NCBI GenBank assembly: GCA_963786395.1
Contig: CAWAZD010000001.1
Coordinates: 62,001-126,000 of the forward strand
Length of the DNA stretch: 64,000 nucleotides
From: Fen-1301 sp963786395
GTDB lineage: Bacteria; Bacteroidota; Ignavibacteria; Ignavibacteriales; Ignavibacteriaceae
Reading direction: 5' to 3'
Part shown: positions 19,417 to 27,667 of the stretch, one piece after another
Position numbering within the stretch: the stretch's first letter is position 1
Layout of the letters: each line of letters opens with the position of its first letter
Notes under the pieces: model-generated
Database searches by the model: none
Seen by the model: only the letters and a program-made list of their open reading frames with translations
Told to the model about the DNA's origin: nothing
Made by a program: the position numbers and the translations under genes

Positions 19417-21012
19417 ATGAGAACAATTAATAACAGTGTGTTTTATTGCAGTGCTGTGTTATTCTAGTAATTTGTTTTCGCAGGCAACTGGCGACTATCA
19501 GAGTAATGGAGCAGGAAAATGGAATGCTGCCGGAACATGGCAAACATATAATGGAAGTGCCTGGGTAGCGCTCATCGGCTCCAACCGGTTCTGAAAATAT
19601 AACTATTCAAGCAACTGACTCAGTTGATGTCAATGTGCCAGTTACAATTACCGGATAGGTTAAAAGTCTTGGTGGTAAATTAGGTAATTCTTCAACCAAT
19701 TTAACTTTCGGTGATAAAGGAACTTTTGAATGGGCTGCCAATGGCAGGAAGTCTTCCTGTTGCAACATGGGGGACCGGATCTACTCTTTTGTATTACAGG
19801 CATTACAGCTAATGCACCATCAAATGGCAACCAGAATTTTTATAACGTCACCTGGAATTGTCCGAACTATGTAACTGCTGTTAACATGGGTTGGAGTGGA
19901 AATACAATTGGCGGAACGGTAAAAGTATATGGCAGCCTTGTATAAAACTATGGTTCGTTTAACGTCTAGCGCTCTTGGTAATCAGGCACCTGGTCCAAAT
20001 GTTATTACAATAAATGGTGATATGATTGTTGAAGATTTTAATGCCTATTTATCATCAACCGGTTCAAGTGGTGGAGATACAATTGAAGTTCATGTAAAAG
20101 GAAATATTATTTCATATGGCACTTTTAAATCTAGCTAATGGAAGTGGTGCATACATGTAAATGGTTCCTTTCCGGAAATCTCATGGTTATGGGTGGGGGA
20201 ATTACCACGCATTCTAATGTTACTACTCTTGCTGATTCTCTTATTTTTAATGGCACTTCCAGACAGGAATTTTTCAAAGCAGATTCGCTTGGGTCTGCTT
20301 CAAATATTATGTTCGCACTTCGTACCGGGTGCAATTGTTAGCCTCAGATTCAACTTCAATTGGTGGCACTGCCACTACATTTACTCAGCCTTCCGGTACA
20401 ACTTTGATTACATCCCATCCCAGAGGTTTACAGGGCAACCTTTCAATGCAGGGATCAATTAAATTACCAGTTGACGGAAATTATGAATATGACGGAACTG
20501 TTGCTCAATCAGATTCATTATTACCTATAACCGTAAATAACCTTACTATCAATAATCCAACTACGGTAACTTTAACACGTCCTATTACCGTAAATGATAC
20601 TTTGAAATTACTTCAAGGCGTACTCGATAATAGTATCCATGCTATAACAATTGGAGCTTCAGGAAAAGTTGTGTTTGCCGGCGGTACTACTGCCGTTCCA
20701 ATTGACGGTTGGCCAAACAGCATTAAAGATATTGCTGCTGCACCAAGGGTATTTAAGTTGTTTAACAATTATCCAAACCCATTTAATCCTACTACACAAA
20801 TTCGTTTTTCTGTTCCTAAAGATGGATTTACAACTTTAACAGTTGTTAATATTTTAGGTCAGGAAGTTGTTTCGTTGTTTGAAGGAAATGCAAGAGCAGG
20901 CAATATGTTAGAAGTTACTTTTAATGCTAAAACACTATCTTCGGGAATTTACTTTGCGAGATTACAACAAGGGGGAAACATTTCGATTCAAAAAATGATT
21001 CTTATGAAATAA
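19417..21012 (+). pseudogene. T9SS-sorted surface protein, multiple frameshifts and one in-frame stop
   Basis: The start at 19417 follows the RBS TTGGAGA and leads into a broken signal peptide that, with one T removed, ends NLFSQATGDYQS. The next part (GKWNAAGTWQTYNGSAWVAL, PTGSENITIQATDSV) resembles beta-helix surface proteins common in this lineage. At least six indels occur between about 19443 and 20340, and a TAG at 19656-19658 interrupts the restored frame. The last third is a clean frame (20329-21012) ending in a canonical T9SS sorting domain: NNYPNPFNPTTQIRF, NILGQEVVSLF, SGIYFARL, IQKMILMK. It is the last gene of the outer-membrane operon and is followed by a strong terminator. Ligand unknown; the operon suggests a glycan-binding role (inference). 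Confidence 0.7.
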
Positions 21013-21051
21013 AATATGATTCTAGTTCTTGTTCGTAAGTAAGAAAAGTGA

Positions 21052-21077
21052 GCCGCCTGAAAAGGCGGCTTTTTTTT
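21052..21077 (+). terminator. Rho-independent terminator of the outer-membrane operon
   Basis: GCCGCCT at 21052-21058 pairs with AGGCGGC at 21063-21069 across a four-base loop, followed by eight T residues. It lies 39 bp after the stop of the surface-protein gene. Its T-run overlaps the stop of the convergent kduD gene. Confidence 0.92.
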
Positions 21078-21831
21078 ATCTTGCTAACCAGCCTCCATCC
21101 ACAACAAGTACATGTCCATTCACATAATCCGATGCTTTTGAAGCCAGGAAAACTGCAGCTCCCTGAAGATCATCCGGAGTGCCCCACCGTTCAGCAGGTA
21201 TTCTATCCAGTATGGATTTTGTCCTAACTTTATCTTCCCTTAAGGCTTTTGTATTATTTGTAGCCATATAACCTGGTGCTATCGCATTAATATTTAATCC
21301 GTGCTTAGCCCATTCGTTAGCTAAAGCTTTTGTTATTTGCGCAACAGCTCCTTTACTTGCAGAATATGAAGGTACAATAACACCGCCTTGAAAACTTAGA
21401 AGTGAAGCAATATTTATTATCTTACCGTATTTACGTTTCATCATATCTTTTGCTACAGCCTGGCTTAAAAAGAATACAACCCTTGAATTCAGATTCATGA
21501 CATCATCCCAATCTTCTTTGGAAAATTCAATGGCTGGTGTTCTTCTGATAATACCTGCATTGTTAACTAATATGTCAACCTTGTCGAATACTTCTAATGC
21601 CCTGGAAACTACAGTTTGAATTGCATCTTCCTGCATAAGGTTAATAATGATTTGTTCAGCTTTCCTACCCATTGAAATTACTTCATTCAGAGTTTCCTCA
21701 GATGACACATGATCAACTAAAATAATATCGGCACCTGCTGCTGCAAGTCCCAATGTCATTCCTTTACCCAAACCCGTACTTGCTCCGGTAACTATTGCTG
21801 TTTTTCCGGAAAGGTCAAACAAGTTATTCAT
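21076..21831 (-). CDS. kduD: 2-dehydro-3-deoxy-D-gluconate 5-dehydrogenase
   Basis: KduD reduces 2,5-diketo-3-deoxygluconate, the KduI product, to 2-keto-3-deoxygluconate (KDG). The 251-residue SDR has TGASTGLG (residues 15-22), NNAGIIRRTP, S143, Y156 and K160 (YSASK). It also has the KduD-specific tail: NAIAPGYMATNNT, ILDRIPAERWG, FLASKASDYVNGH and VVDGGWLAR, nearly identical in pattern to characterised KduD proteins. It is transcribed divergently from the PfkB kinase pair over a 197-bp region that holds a promoter and repeat operators, so both directions may be regulated together. Its KDG product is the substrate of the kinase encoded across that region. Confidence 0.95.
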   Translation of the reverse strand: MNNLFDLSGKTAIVTGASTGLGKGMTLGLAAAGADIILVDHVSSEETLNEVISMGRKAEQIIINLMQEDAIQTVVSRALEVFDKVDILVNNAGIIRRTPAIEFSKEDWDDVMNLNSRVVFFLSQAVAKDMMKRKYGKIINIASLLSFQGGVIVPSYSASKGAVAQITKALANEWAKHGLNINAIAPGYMATNNTKALREDKVRTKSILDRIPAERWGTPDDLQGAAVFLASKASDYVNGHVLVVDGGWLAR

Positions 21832-21900
21832 TTATTCTCCAGATTAAATATATATTTTCTTATGTGTTAAATAAACTGTTTTAAATAATTCAAAAAAATA

Positions 21901-21929
21901 TTGACATATAAAACCATATTACTTAAATT
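21901..21929 (+). promoter_or_regulatory. Candidate sigma-70-like promoter for the sugar-kinase pair
   Basis: TTGACA at 21901-21906, a 17-bp spacer, then TAAATT at 21924-21929, a fair -10 match. Transcription would begin near 21936, about 90 bp before the first kinase. The -10 region overlaps an inverted TACTTAAA element. Confidence 0.5.
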
Positions 21930-21978
21930 TAATGTAATCTAATTAGTGTAGATATCGTTTAAGTAACCGTTTAAGTAA
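21920..21978. promoter_or_regulatory. Repeat cluster, likely operator, between kduD and the kinases
   Basis: CGTTTAAGTAA occurs twice in tandem at 21956-21966 and 21968-21978 (12-bp period, about one helical turn). Its core TTTAAGTA is present inverted as TACTTAAA at 21920-21927, overlapping the candidate -10. Regularly phased copies around a promoter are typical of a repressor site. The LacI-type protein at 2.7 kb is a candidate binder (inference). Confidence 0.5.
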
Positions 21979-22028
21979 AAACACTAATATTGAAAAAGAA
22001 ATATAATTAAATATAAGGAACTAAATTA

Positions 22029-23111
22029 ATGGATAATGGATTAAAAATAAAAAAAGAAGGATCACTTGATTTGCTTTCACTTGGGGCTTTGGTACACAGA
22101 CTTGATCCGGGTGCTATTCCATTCCGTAGAGCTAATGAATGTAAAATACATGTGAGCGGTGGCGAATTCAATGTTGCAGCAAATTTATCATATTGTTTCC
22201 GCTTGAACACAGGTATTGTAAGCGCTATGGTTAATTATCCAATCGGCGAGCTGATATCTGAACGAGTTAAAGCAATGGGAGTTAAATCTTTTTACAAGGA
22301 ATTCAAACATAATGGAGTCAATGGACCAAATATGGCAACTGTTTATAGTGACCAGGGTTTTGGTGTCAGGGCTCCTGTTGTATTTTATAACCGGTGCAAT
22401 GAAGCAGCATCATATTTGAAACCCGGAGATTTTGACTGGGACTCAATATTCAAAAGTGGAGTTCGTTGGTTCCATAGTGGCGGAATATTTGCTTCGCTTT
22501 CAGAGTCTACCGGAGAATTGATCATTGAGGGAATGAAGGCAGCTAAAGCAGCAGGAGCTGTAACGAGTTTCGATTTAAACTATCGCGAAAAATTATGGAA
22601 TATATGGGGCGGACAGAAAAAAGCAGTTGAAGTGATAGCCAGGATAGTAGAAAATGTTGACTTCCTGGTAGGAAATGAGGAAGATCTGCAGAAGGGGCTT
22701 GACGTTGCCGGTCCTGAAGTTGCAGCAAAGTCAAAACTCGATCCTTCCACATTTTTTGGAATGATTGATAAAGTAGTAGCCAAATATCCTAATGTTAAAG
22801 CGGTCGCTACAACTCTAAGAGAAGTTCATTCAACTGTCCATCATAGTTGGAGTGCAGTTGCATGGATAAACGGAAAAACCTATACTGCTCCTACAACAGA
22901 ACTTCATGTATATGACCGTGTTGGCGGAGGTGATGGTTTCGCTAGTGGAATTATTTATGGCCTTTTATCGGGAGAAACTCCTGAGGAAGCTGTAAAAATA
23001 GGATGGGCTCATGGTGCTCTCCTCACGACTTTCCCAGGGGATACTTCTATGGCAACAGTCGAGGAAGTCCGTGCATTTGCTAAAGGGGGATCAGCTCGAA
23101 TTCAAAGATAA
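22029..23111 (+). CDS. PfkB-family sugar kinase, KdgK-like (first of a tandem pair)
   Basis: This 360-residue ribokinase-family enzyme has an N-terminal region with VSGGEFNVAANLSYCF (substrate-side Gly motif), FDLNYREKLW and GNEEDLQKGL. The C-terminal PfkB signature is DRVGGGDGFASG, with D302 as catalytic base. It resembles 2-keto-3-deoxygluconate kinases and its tandem neighbour, sharing the ending GGSARIQR versus GGSGRVER. It has its own ~30-residue N-terminal extension and insertions. A duplicated kinase in a pathway with only one obvious KDG step suggests divergence. A role on gluconate or another acid is possible but not shown. The gene sits 53 bp upstream of the second kinase. Confidence 0.85.
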   Translation: MDNGLKIKKEGSLDLLSLGALVHRLDPGAIPFRRANECKIHVSGGEFNVAANLSYCFRLNTGIVSAMVNYPIGELISERVKAMGVKSFYKEFKHNGVNGPNMATVYSDQGFGVRAPVVFYNRCNEAASYLKPGDFDWDSIFKSGVRWFHSGGIFASLSESTGELIIEGMKAAKAAGAVTSFDLNYREKLWNIWGGQKKAVEVIARIVENVDFLVGNEEDLQKGLDVAGPEVAAKSKLDPSTFFGMIDKVVAKYPNVKAVATTLREVHSTVHHSWSAVAWINGKTYTAPTTELHVYDRVGGGDGFASGIIYGLLSGETPEEAVKIGWAHGALLTTFPGDTSMATVEEVRAFAKGGSARIQR

Positions 23112-23164
23112 ATGTGGTCTTAAATCTACAATTATCTAAAAAAAAAATAAATTTGGAGAAATAT

Positions 23165-24199
23165 ATGTCTCATAAAGTTATTTCCTTTGGTGAGATCATG
23201 CTAAGACTTTCGACTAATGGATTTACAAGATTTGTACAGTCACAAAATTTTGATGCTACCTATGGAGGTGGGGAGGCAAATGTAGCGGTCTCATTGGCTA
23301 ATTATGGACTAGAAAGTTATTTCGTTTCTAAATTACCCAAGCATGAAATAGGTCAGTCTGCAATTAATCATTTAAGACGATATGGAGTAAACACAAATTA
23401 TATTGCAAGAGGAGGTAACAGGGTTGGCATTTATTTTCTTGAAACAGGCGCAAGCCAGCGTCCTTCAAAAGTTATTTATGACAGGGCTGCTTCATCAATA
23501 TCCGGAATTAAGAAAGAAGATATTGACTGGGAAGTAGTATTTGAAAATGCTTCATGGTTTCACTGGACAGGTATAACCCCCGCAATTGGGAAAAATGCTC
23601 AAGATGTTTTAACTGATGCTTGTAAAATCGCAAATAAGAAGGGGGTAGTAATTAGTTGTGACCTTAATTTCCGGGCTAAAATGTGGACTGAGAAAGAAGC
23701 CCAATCAGTGATGATTCCCCTAATGGAATATGTTAATGTATGTATTGCTAATGAAGAAGATGCGGAAAAGAGTTTAGGTCTTAAGGTTGAAAATAATAAT
23801 GTTGAAAAAGGTCAGATAAATGAAGACGGATATTTTGCTATAGCTAAAACTCTTAAGAATCAATATTCTTTTGATGCTGTAGCAATTACACTCAGGGAAA
23901 GTTATTCAGCTTCAAGAAATGGATGGAGTGCCCTTCTTCTTGACAATAAAGATTGCATTGTGCCATTCAGATCAAGTAGATATGAGATTGATATTGTTGA
24001 CAGGGTTGGCGGAGGTGATTCTTTTGCAAGTGGTCTTATCTATGGTATGCTCACAAAAAACTCTTCAAAAGAAGCTCTTGAATTTGCAGTTGCAGCATCA
24101 TGCTTGAAACATACTATTCCCGGCGACTTTAATCTTGTTTCAATTGAAGAAGTAGAAAAATTAATGAAGAGTGGTGGTTCAGGCAGAGTTGAAAGGTAG
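23165..24199 (+). CDS. kdgK: 2-dehydro-3-deoxygluconokinase (KDG kinase)
   Basis: KdgK phosphorylates KDG to KDPG, the entry to the Entner-Doudoroff aldolase step. Start ATG 23165 follows the RBS TTGGAGA and matches the family opening HKVISFGEIMLRLSTNG; an earlier in-frame TTG at 23114 would add a low-quality leader. The 344-residue protein has FDATYGGGEANVAVSLA, ETGASQRPSKVIYDR, CDLNFRAKMW, ANEEDAEKSLGL and the signature DRVGGGDSFASGL (D285). It is the more canonical KDG kinase of the pair. No KDPG aldolase gene is visible in the window, so it must be elsewhere. Confidence 0.9.
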   Translation: MSHKVISFGEIMLRLSTNGFTRFVQSQNFDATYGGGEANVAVSLANYGLESYFVSKLPKHEIGQSAINHLRRYGVNTNYIARGGNRVGIYFLETGASQRPSKVIYDRAASSISGIKKEDIDWEVVFENASWFHWTGITPAIGKNAQDVLTDACKIANKKGVVISCDLNFRAKMWTEKEAQSVMIPLMEYVNVCIANEEDAEKSLGLKVENNNVEKGQINEDGYFAIAKTLKNQYSFDAVAITLRESYSASRNGWSALLLDNKDCIVPFRSSRYEIDIVDRVGGGDSFASGLIYGMLTKNSSKEALEFAVAASCLKHTIPGDFNLVSIEEVEKLMKSGGSGRVER

Positions 24200-24263
24200 A
24201 ATATAAATTCCACAAATATATCTTTCATTAGAACAATATGTTATAGTCAATTGGTTGCCCATA

Positions 24264-26846
24264 TTACTTTTCAACATTCATTGAAGCTAATAATTTTTGT
24301 TGTTCTTTAACTTTGTCTTTCATGATCTGTACTATATCTTTGAACTGTTTTTCATTTCGTACTTCTTCAGTTAATGGATTATTTAATAATCCTGCAAAAT
24401 CACGAAATCCTAAATCGACGGCTTTATTAAGCCACCTATAAGCTTCAGTCTTGTTGCCCTCAATAAGTTCAATTGCAAACATATCTACCGCGTGAGGACT
24501 AAATTCGTCCCCCTGTGAAAATCTGGTTTGAATACTATTTTTAGTTTTCTGAATCAGATCCTTTTCTGCATTTATATCCCCCTTTTTCTTATATAAATAT
24601 GCCAGAATAGTATTGGCATTATTTTGCAAGAAACTATTTGGCGGTAGTTTATGCAGGTACTCTTCAGCTTTACCATTATTACCCATGTTAATGTAAGCAA
24701 GCGCTGAATTTATGAGTGCAGGTGAATCTTCCGGAGATATTGATAATATTCTATCGCAATCTTTTATTACCTGTTGATAATTACCCTGGTTAAAGTGTAA
24801 TTGTGCATAATTTTCATAAGCTGGAATTAAGTCGGGCTGCATATTTATGGCAATATTAATATTTTTCTCAGCGTTTTGATAATCCAATAATAGGATATAA
24901 ACTCTTGATAGCAATGCGTAACCAAACCCTCCGGTTGGATTTAACTGATCCGATTTATTATCCCAAACAGCAGCATCAGCCAGGTTACCAAGAAGTTCAT
25001 AGCAGGCGCCTGTATTTCCAACCGCAGGCCAATAATTAGGATTTAATTTTATAGCCTTCTTATTTGATTCCAAACCAGCTTTCATTAATCCTTTATTGAA
25101 TTGAGCTAATCCAAGTGCCTTAAATCCCTCGGCAAGACCGGGGTCAATCGCAATCGCTCTTTTGCTTACAACAATTGCTGAGTCGTTCCATGCAAAAGTG
25201 AAACCAAATTTCTGATATCTTTGCCCATAACAGTCACCTAGACCAGCATATGCAAGAGCATAATTTGGATCCAGATCAAGAGCTTTTTTGAATAAATCTA
25301 CTGCGTTTTCATTTGCTTCTTTGTTATAACGGTAATAGTATTCCCTTCCTTTAAGATAAAACTGGTAAGCAGTAATGTTATCTGTTGGTTTTTTATCTAA
25401 TCTAGTGACTTCATCCGGAGTAAGTTTAGTTTTAAGTGCGGTGGCAATCTGTTGCGAAACATCGCTCTGGATTGCAAATATTTTAGTTAATTCTTTATCG
25501 TAAGTTCCCGCCCACAAATACTTGCCGGTATTTACGTCCACAAGCTGCGCAACAATTCTTACTTCGTTTCCTTCTTTCTGAATGCTTCCTTCGAGAATAG
25601 CGCTAACTCCCAAATCATTTCCGATTTCTTTAATGCTTGCATCGCTGTTTTTATATTTCATTACGGAGTTTCTTGCTATAACACGCAGGTCGCTTATTTG
25701 AGAAAGTTCAACTGTAATGTCTTCAGTAATTCCATCGCTGAAGTATTCATCGTTCTTATCGCCGCTCATATTCTTAAACGGAAGGACGGCAATTGATTTC
25801 CCAACAACAGAAGCTGAACTTTTATTAAATAAGAGTAAACCTACAATTACCAAAACGGCACATGTGCCGGCTGCTGATAATCCAAATATTAGTTTTTTCT
25901 TGTTTCGAATATTCGCCGGAGAATTTTCATCTATTACATCTTTTTTTATTTCAGAAACTGGAATAGTTTCTGTCTTTATTTCTTTTACCGGAGGTACCGG
26001 CAAATCAATTAATGTTTTTCTTGAAATATTTCCGGTGTGTTTTTGCATTCTTCGCAATTCGATAACTATGTCTTTCATTGACTGGTATCTGTCTTCAGGG
26101 TCCTTTTCCAGAGCACGATTTATTATGTGCATAATATCAGAATCTACATCAGGTATATATTTTTGTAATGGCTCCGGCTCTTCATTTATAATTGAATACA
26201 TCATTGATGCATCATGTTCTCCTTTGAATGGGAGTCTGCCTGTGAGCATTTCAAAAAATACTACACCGAATGAGAATATATCAGACCGGGCATCAATCTC
26301 ACCCCCCTGTATTTGTTCAGGTGCCATATAAGCAAGAGTACCGGCAGTAGTGGACGACTTTGTAAGTTTTAATGATCCTTTTAATTTTGCCAACCCAAAA
26401 TCCATTACTTTGATCTGGTTTCTGGAATTGACCATTATGTTTTCAGATTTTATATCCCGATGTACAATTCCGTTGCTATGTGCATCCTGTAAAGCTTCCC
26501 CAATCTGTATCGCATATGAAATAGCCTCAGTAGTTTTCAGGGGGGAATCAAATATTTTTTTATTTAATGTGATTCCATCAATATATTCCATCGCGATAAA
26601 TTCGCCTTCCTTATCATCTTCAATAGCATATATTATACAAATGTTTGGATGATTTAGAAGGGCTGCTGACTGAGCTTCCTGATTAAACCGTGCGAGGTCT
26701 TCTTTAGATGAAGTTACATATTGCGGTAAAAATTTAAGTGCGACTGACCGCTTTAGTTTTATGTCTTCGGCTTTATAAACGACACCCATGCCGCCTTCGC
26801 CGAGTTTTTCTAAAATCTTATAATGCAGAATTGTTTTACCGGTCAT
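24264..26846 (-). CDS. Transmembrane Ser/Thr protein kinase with FlgO-like and TPR domains
   Basis: An 860-residue signalling protein. The Hanks-type kinase domain (about residues 8-270) is complete: Gly loop GEGGMGVVY (16-24), VALKF Lys (38), HRDIKSEN (129-136), DFG (149-151), APE (175-177) and DARSDIFSFG. A transmembrane helix lies at about 319-340. A FlgO/TolB-like domain (about 350-475) follows with SIAVLPFKNMSG, DEYFSDGITED, GVSAILEGS and WAGTYDKEL. From about 490 to 830 there are TPR units (YALAYAGLGDCYGQRY, PAYENYAQLHFNQGNY, PALINSALAYINMGN). Known proteins of this design sense or integrate signals through the non-kinase half; the ligand is unknown. It is the last gene of a minus-strand operon with an ABM protein and a SpoIIE phosphatase. 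Confidence 0.93.
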   Translation of the reverse strand: MTGKTILHYKILEKLGEGGMGVVYKAEDIKLKRSVALKFLPQYVTSSKEDLARFNQEAQSAALLNHPNICIIYAIEDDKEGEFIAMEYIDGITLNKKIFDSPLKTTEAISYAIQIGEALQDAHSNGIVHRDIKSENIMVNSRNQIKVMDFGLAKLKGSLKLTKSSTTAGTLAYMAPEQIQGGEIDARSDIFSFGVVFFEMLTGRLPFKGEHDASMMYSIINEEPEPLQKYIPDVDSDIMHIINRALEKDPEDRYQSMKDIVIELRRMQKHTGNISRKTLIDLPVPPVKEIKTETIPVSEIKKDVIDENSPANIRNKKKLIFGLSAAGTCAVLVIVGLLLFNKSSASVVGKSIAVLPFKNMSGDKNDEYFSDGITEDITVELSQISDLRVIARNSVMKYKNSDASIKEIGNDLGVSAILEGSIQKEGNEVRIVAQLVDVNTGKYLWAGTYDKELTKIFAIQSDVSQQIATALKTKLTPDEVTRLDKKPTDNITAYQFYLKGREYYYRYNKEANENAVDLFKKALDLDPNYALAYAGLGDCYGQRYQKFGFTFAWNDSAIVVSKRAIAIDPGLAEGFKALGLAQFNKGLMKAGLESNKKAIKLNPNYWPAVGNTGACYELLGNLADAAVWDNKSDQLNPTGGFGYALLSRVYILLLDYQNAEKNINIAINMQPDLIPAYENYAQLHFNQGNYQQVIKDCDRILSISPEDSPALINSALAYINMGNNGKAEEYLHKLPPNSFLQNNANTILAYLYKKKGDINAEKDLIQKTKNSIQTRFSQGDEFSPHAVDMFAIELIEGNKTEAYRWLNKAVDLGFRDFAGLLNNPLTEEVRNEKQFKDIVQIMKDKVKEQQKLLASMNVEK

Positions 26847-26873
26847 TTTACTTTTGCGACCTTTACTTATAGT

Positions 26874-27632
26874 TTATAAAAAATTCTTTCCAGTAATCAA
26901 TTTATATTGATCTACTTTAAAATCATCCGAGGTATGCATCTTTGAACCCTGTCCTTTTTCAAGAGACATATGCCATAAATATAATTGTGAAAATGTATGT
27001 TTAACTTTATCAGTTAATTCCTGATATTTCCCTCCTTTCTCATATTTTTCAGCATCTTCTTTTCTGTCCCAAATCGTGACAGATATAAATTCATTTGCCG
27101 AGTTGACACTTTCAGTAAGAAAAACGTATCGGCAGCCTTTGGTGGAGTTTAGAGCAGGAATGATGATTTCTCCATATAATTTCTTAAACTCATCTACTTT
27201 GCTTTCCTGAATGATAAGTGAAAGAATCCGTACGAACATATTGGTTGAGGGAGTTAATATATCTTCCGACTTCTCATTTTTAACAGTAACAACATATTTT
27301 TTTATATCCGGTTCGTTATCAGGGGGGCCATACTGCAATTCCATATTTTCAGAAAGGTGAATTTTCCATTCTGAAGACTCTGACAAATACATTTGAACTT
27401 GCTGGAATAGTTGATTAAAAGGACCGCTCCTTTCATATTCTTCTGCATGCGACTGTGTTTTCCAGAAGGTTAATGAAATAAATTCATCTGGTTGAGGATT
27501 ACTATTTATTAACCCGGCAAACACACAACCGGGTAAACTATGAAGTTCCGGATAAACTGTATGTTCATAAAAATATTTAAAGTCATTAATATATTCAGTT
27601 TTCAGTTTTAGCTTAAGCAAACGCATGAACAT
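26874..27632 (-). CDS. Tandem antibiotic-biosynthesis-monooxygenase (ABM)-like domain protein
   Basis: The 252-residue protein contains two copies of a dimeric alpha/beta-barrel (ABM-like) domain. The first (about 1-100) reads MFMRLLKLKLKTEYINDFKY, LPGCVFAGLINS and DEFISLTFWKTQSHAEEYERS. The second (about 130-230) is parallel: MFVRILSLIIQESKVDEFKK, TKGCRYVFLTES and NEFISVTIWDRKEDAEKYEKG. Two fused copies would form one complete barrel. ABM domains act as small monooxygenases or as stress or ligand-binding modules; no cofactor motif lets me choose. The gene lies 27 bp upstream of the kinase start and 35 bp downstream of the phosphatase, so it is probably part of the same signalling operon. Confidence 0.78.
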   Translation of the reverse strand: MFMRLLKLKLKTEYINDFKYFYEHTVYPELHSLPGCVFAGLINSNPQPDEFISLTFWKTQSHAEEYERSGPFNQLFQQVQMYLSESSEWKIHLSENMELQYGPPDNEPDIKKYVVTVKNEKSEDILTPSTNMFVRILSLIIQESKVDEFKKLYGEIIIPALNSTKGCRYVFLTESVNSANEFISVTIWDRKEDAEKYEKGGKYQELTDKVKHTFSQLYLWHMSLEKGQGSKMHTSDDFKVDQYKLITGKNFL

Positions 27633-27667
27633 TTTATAATCCTCTTTTCAAAAAATAGAATTATGCA

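Noticed and set aside
25717..26331. 204-codon plus-strand frame opposite the Ser/Thr kinase
   Set aside because: It mirrors the codons of the kinase gene, whose motifs are all intact, and has no motif of its own.
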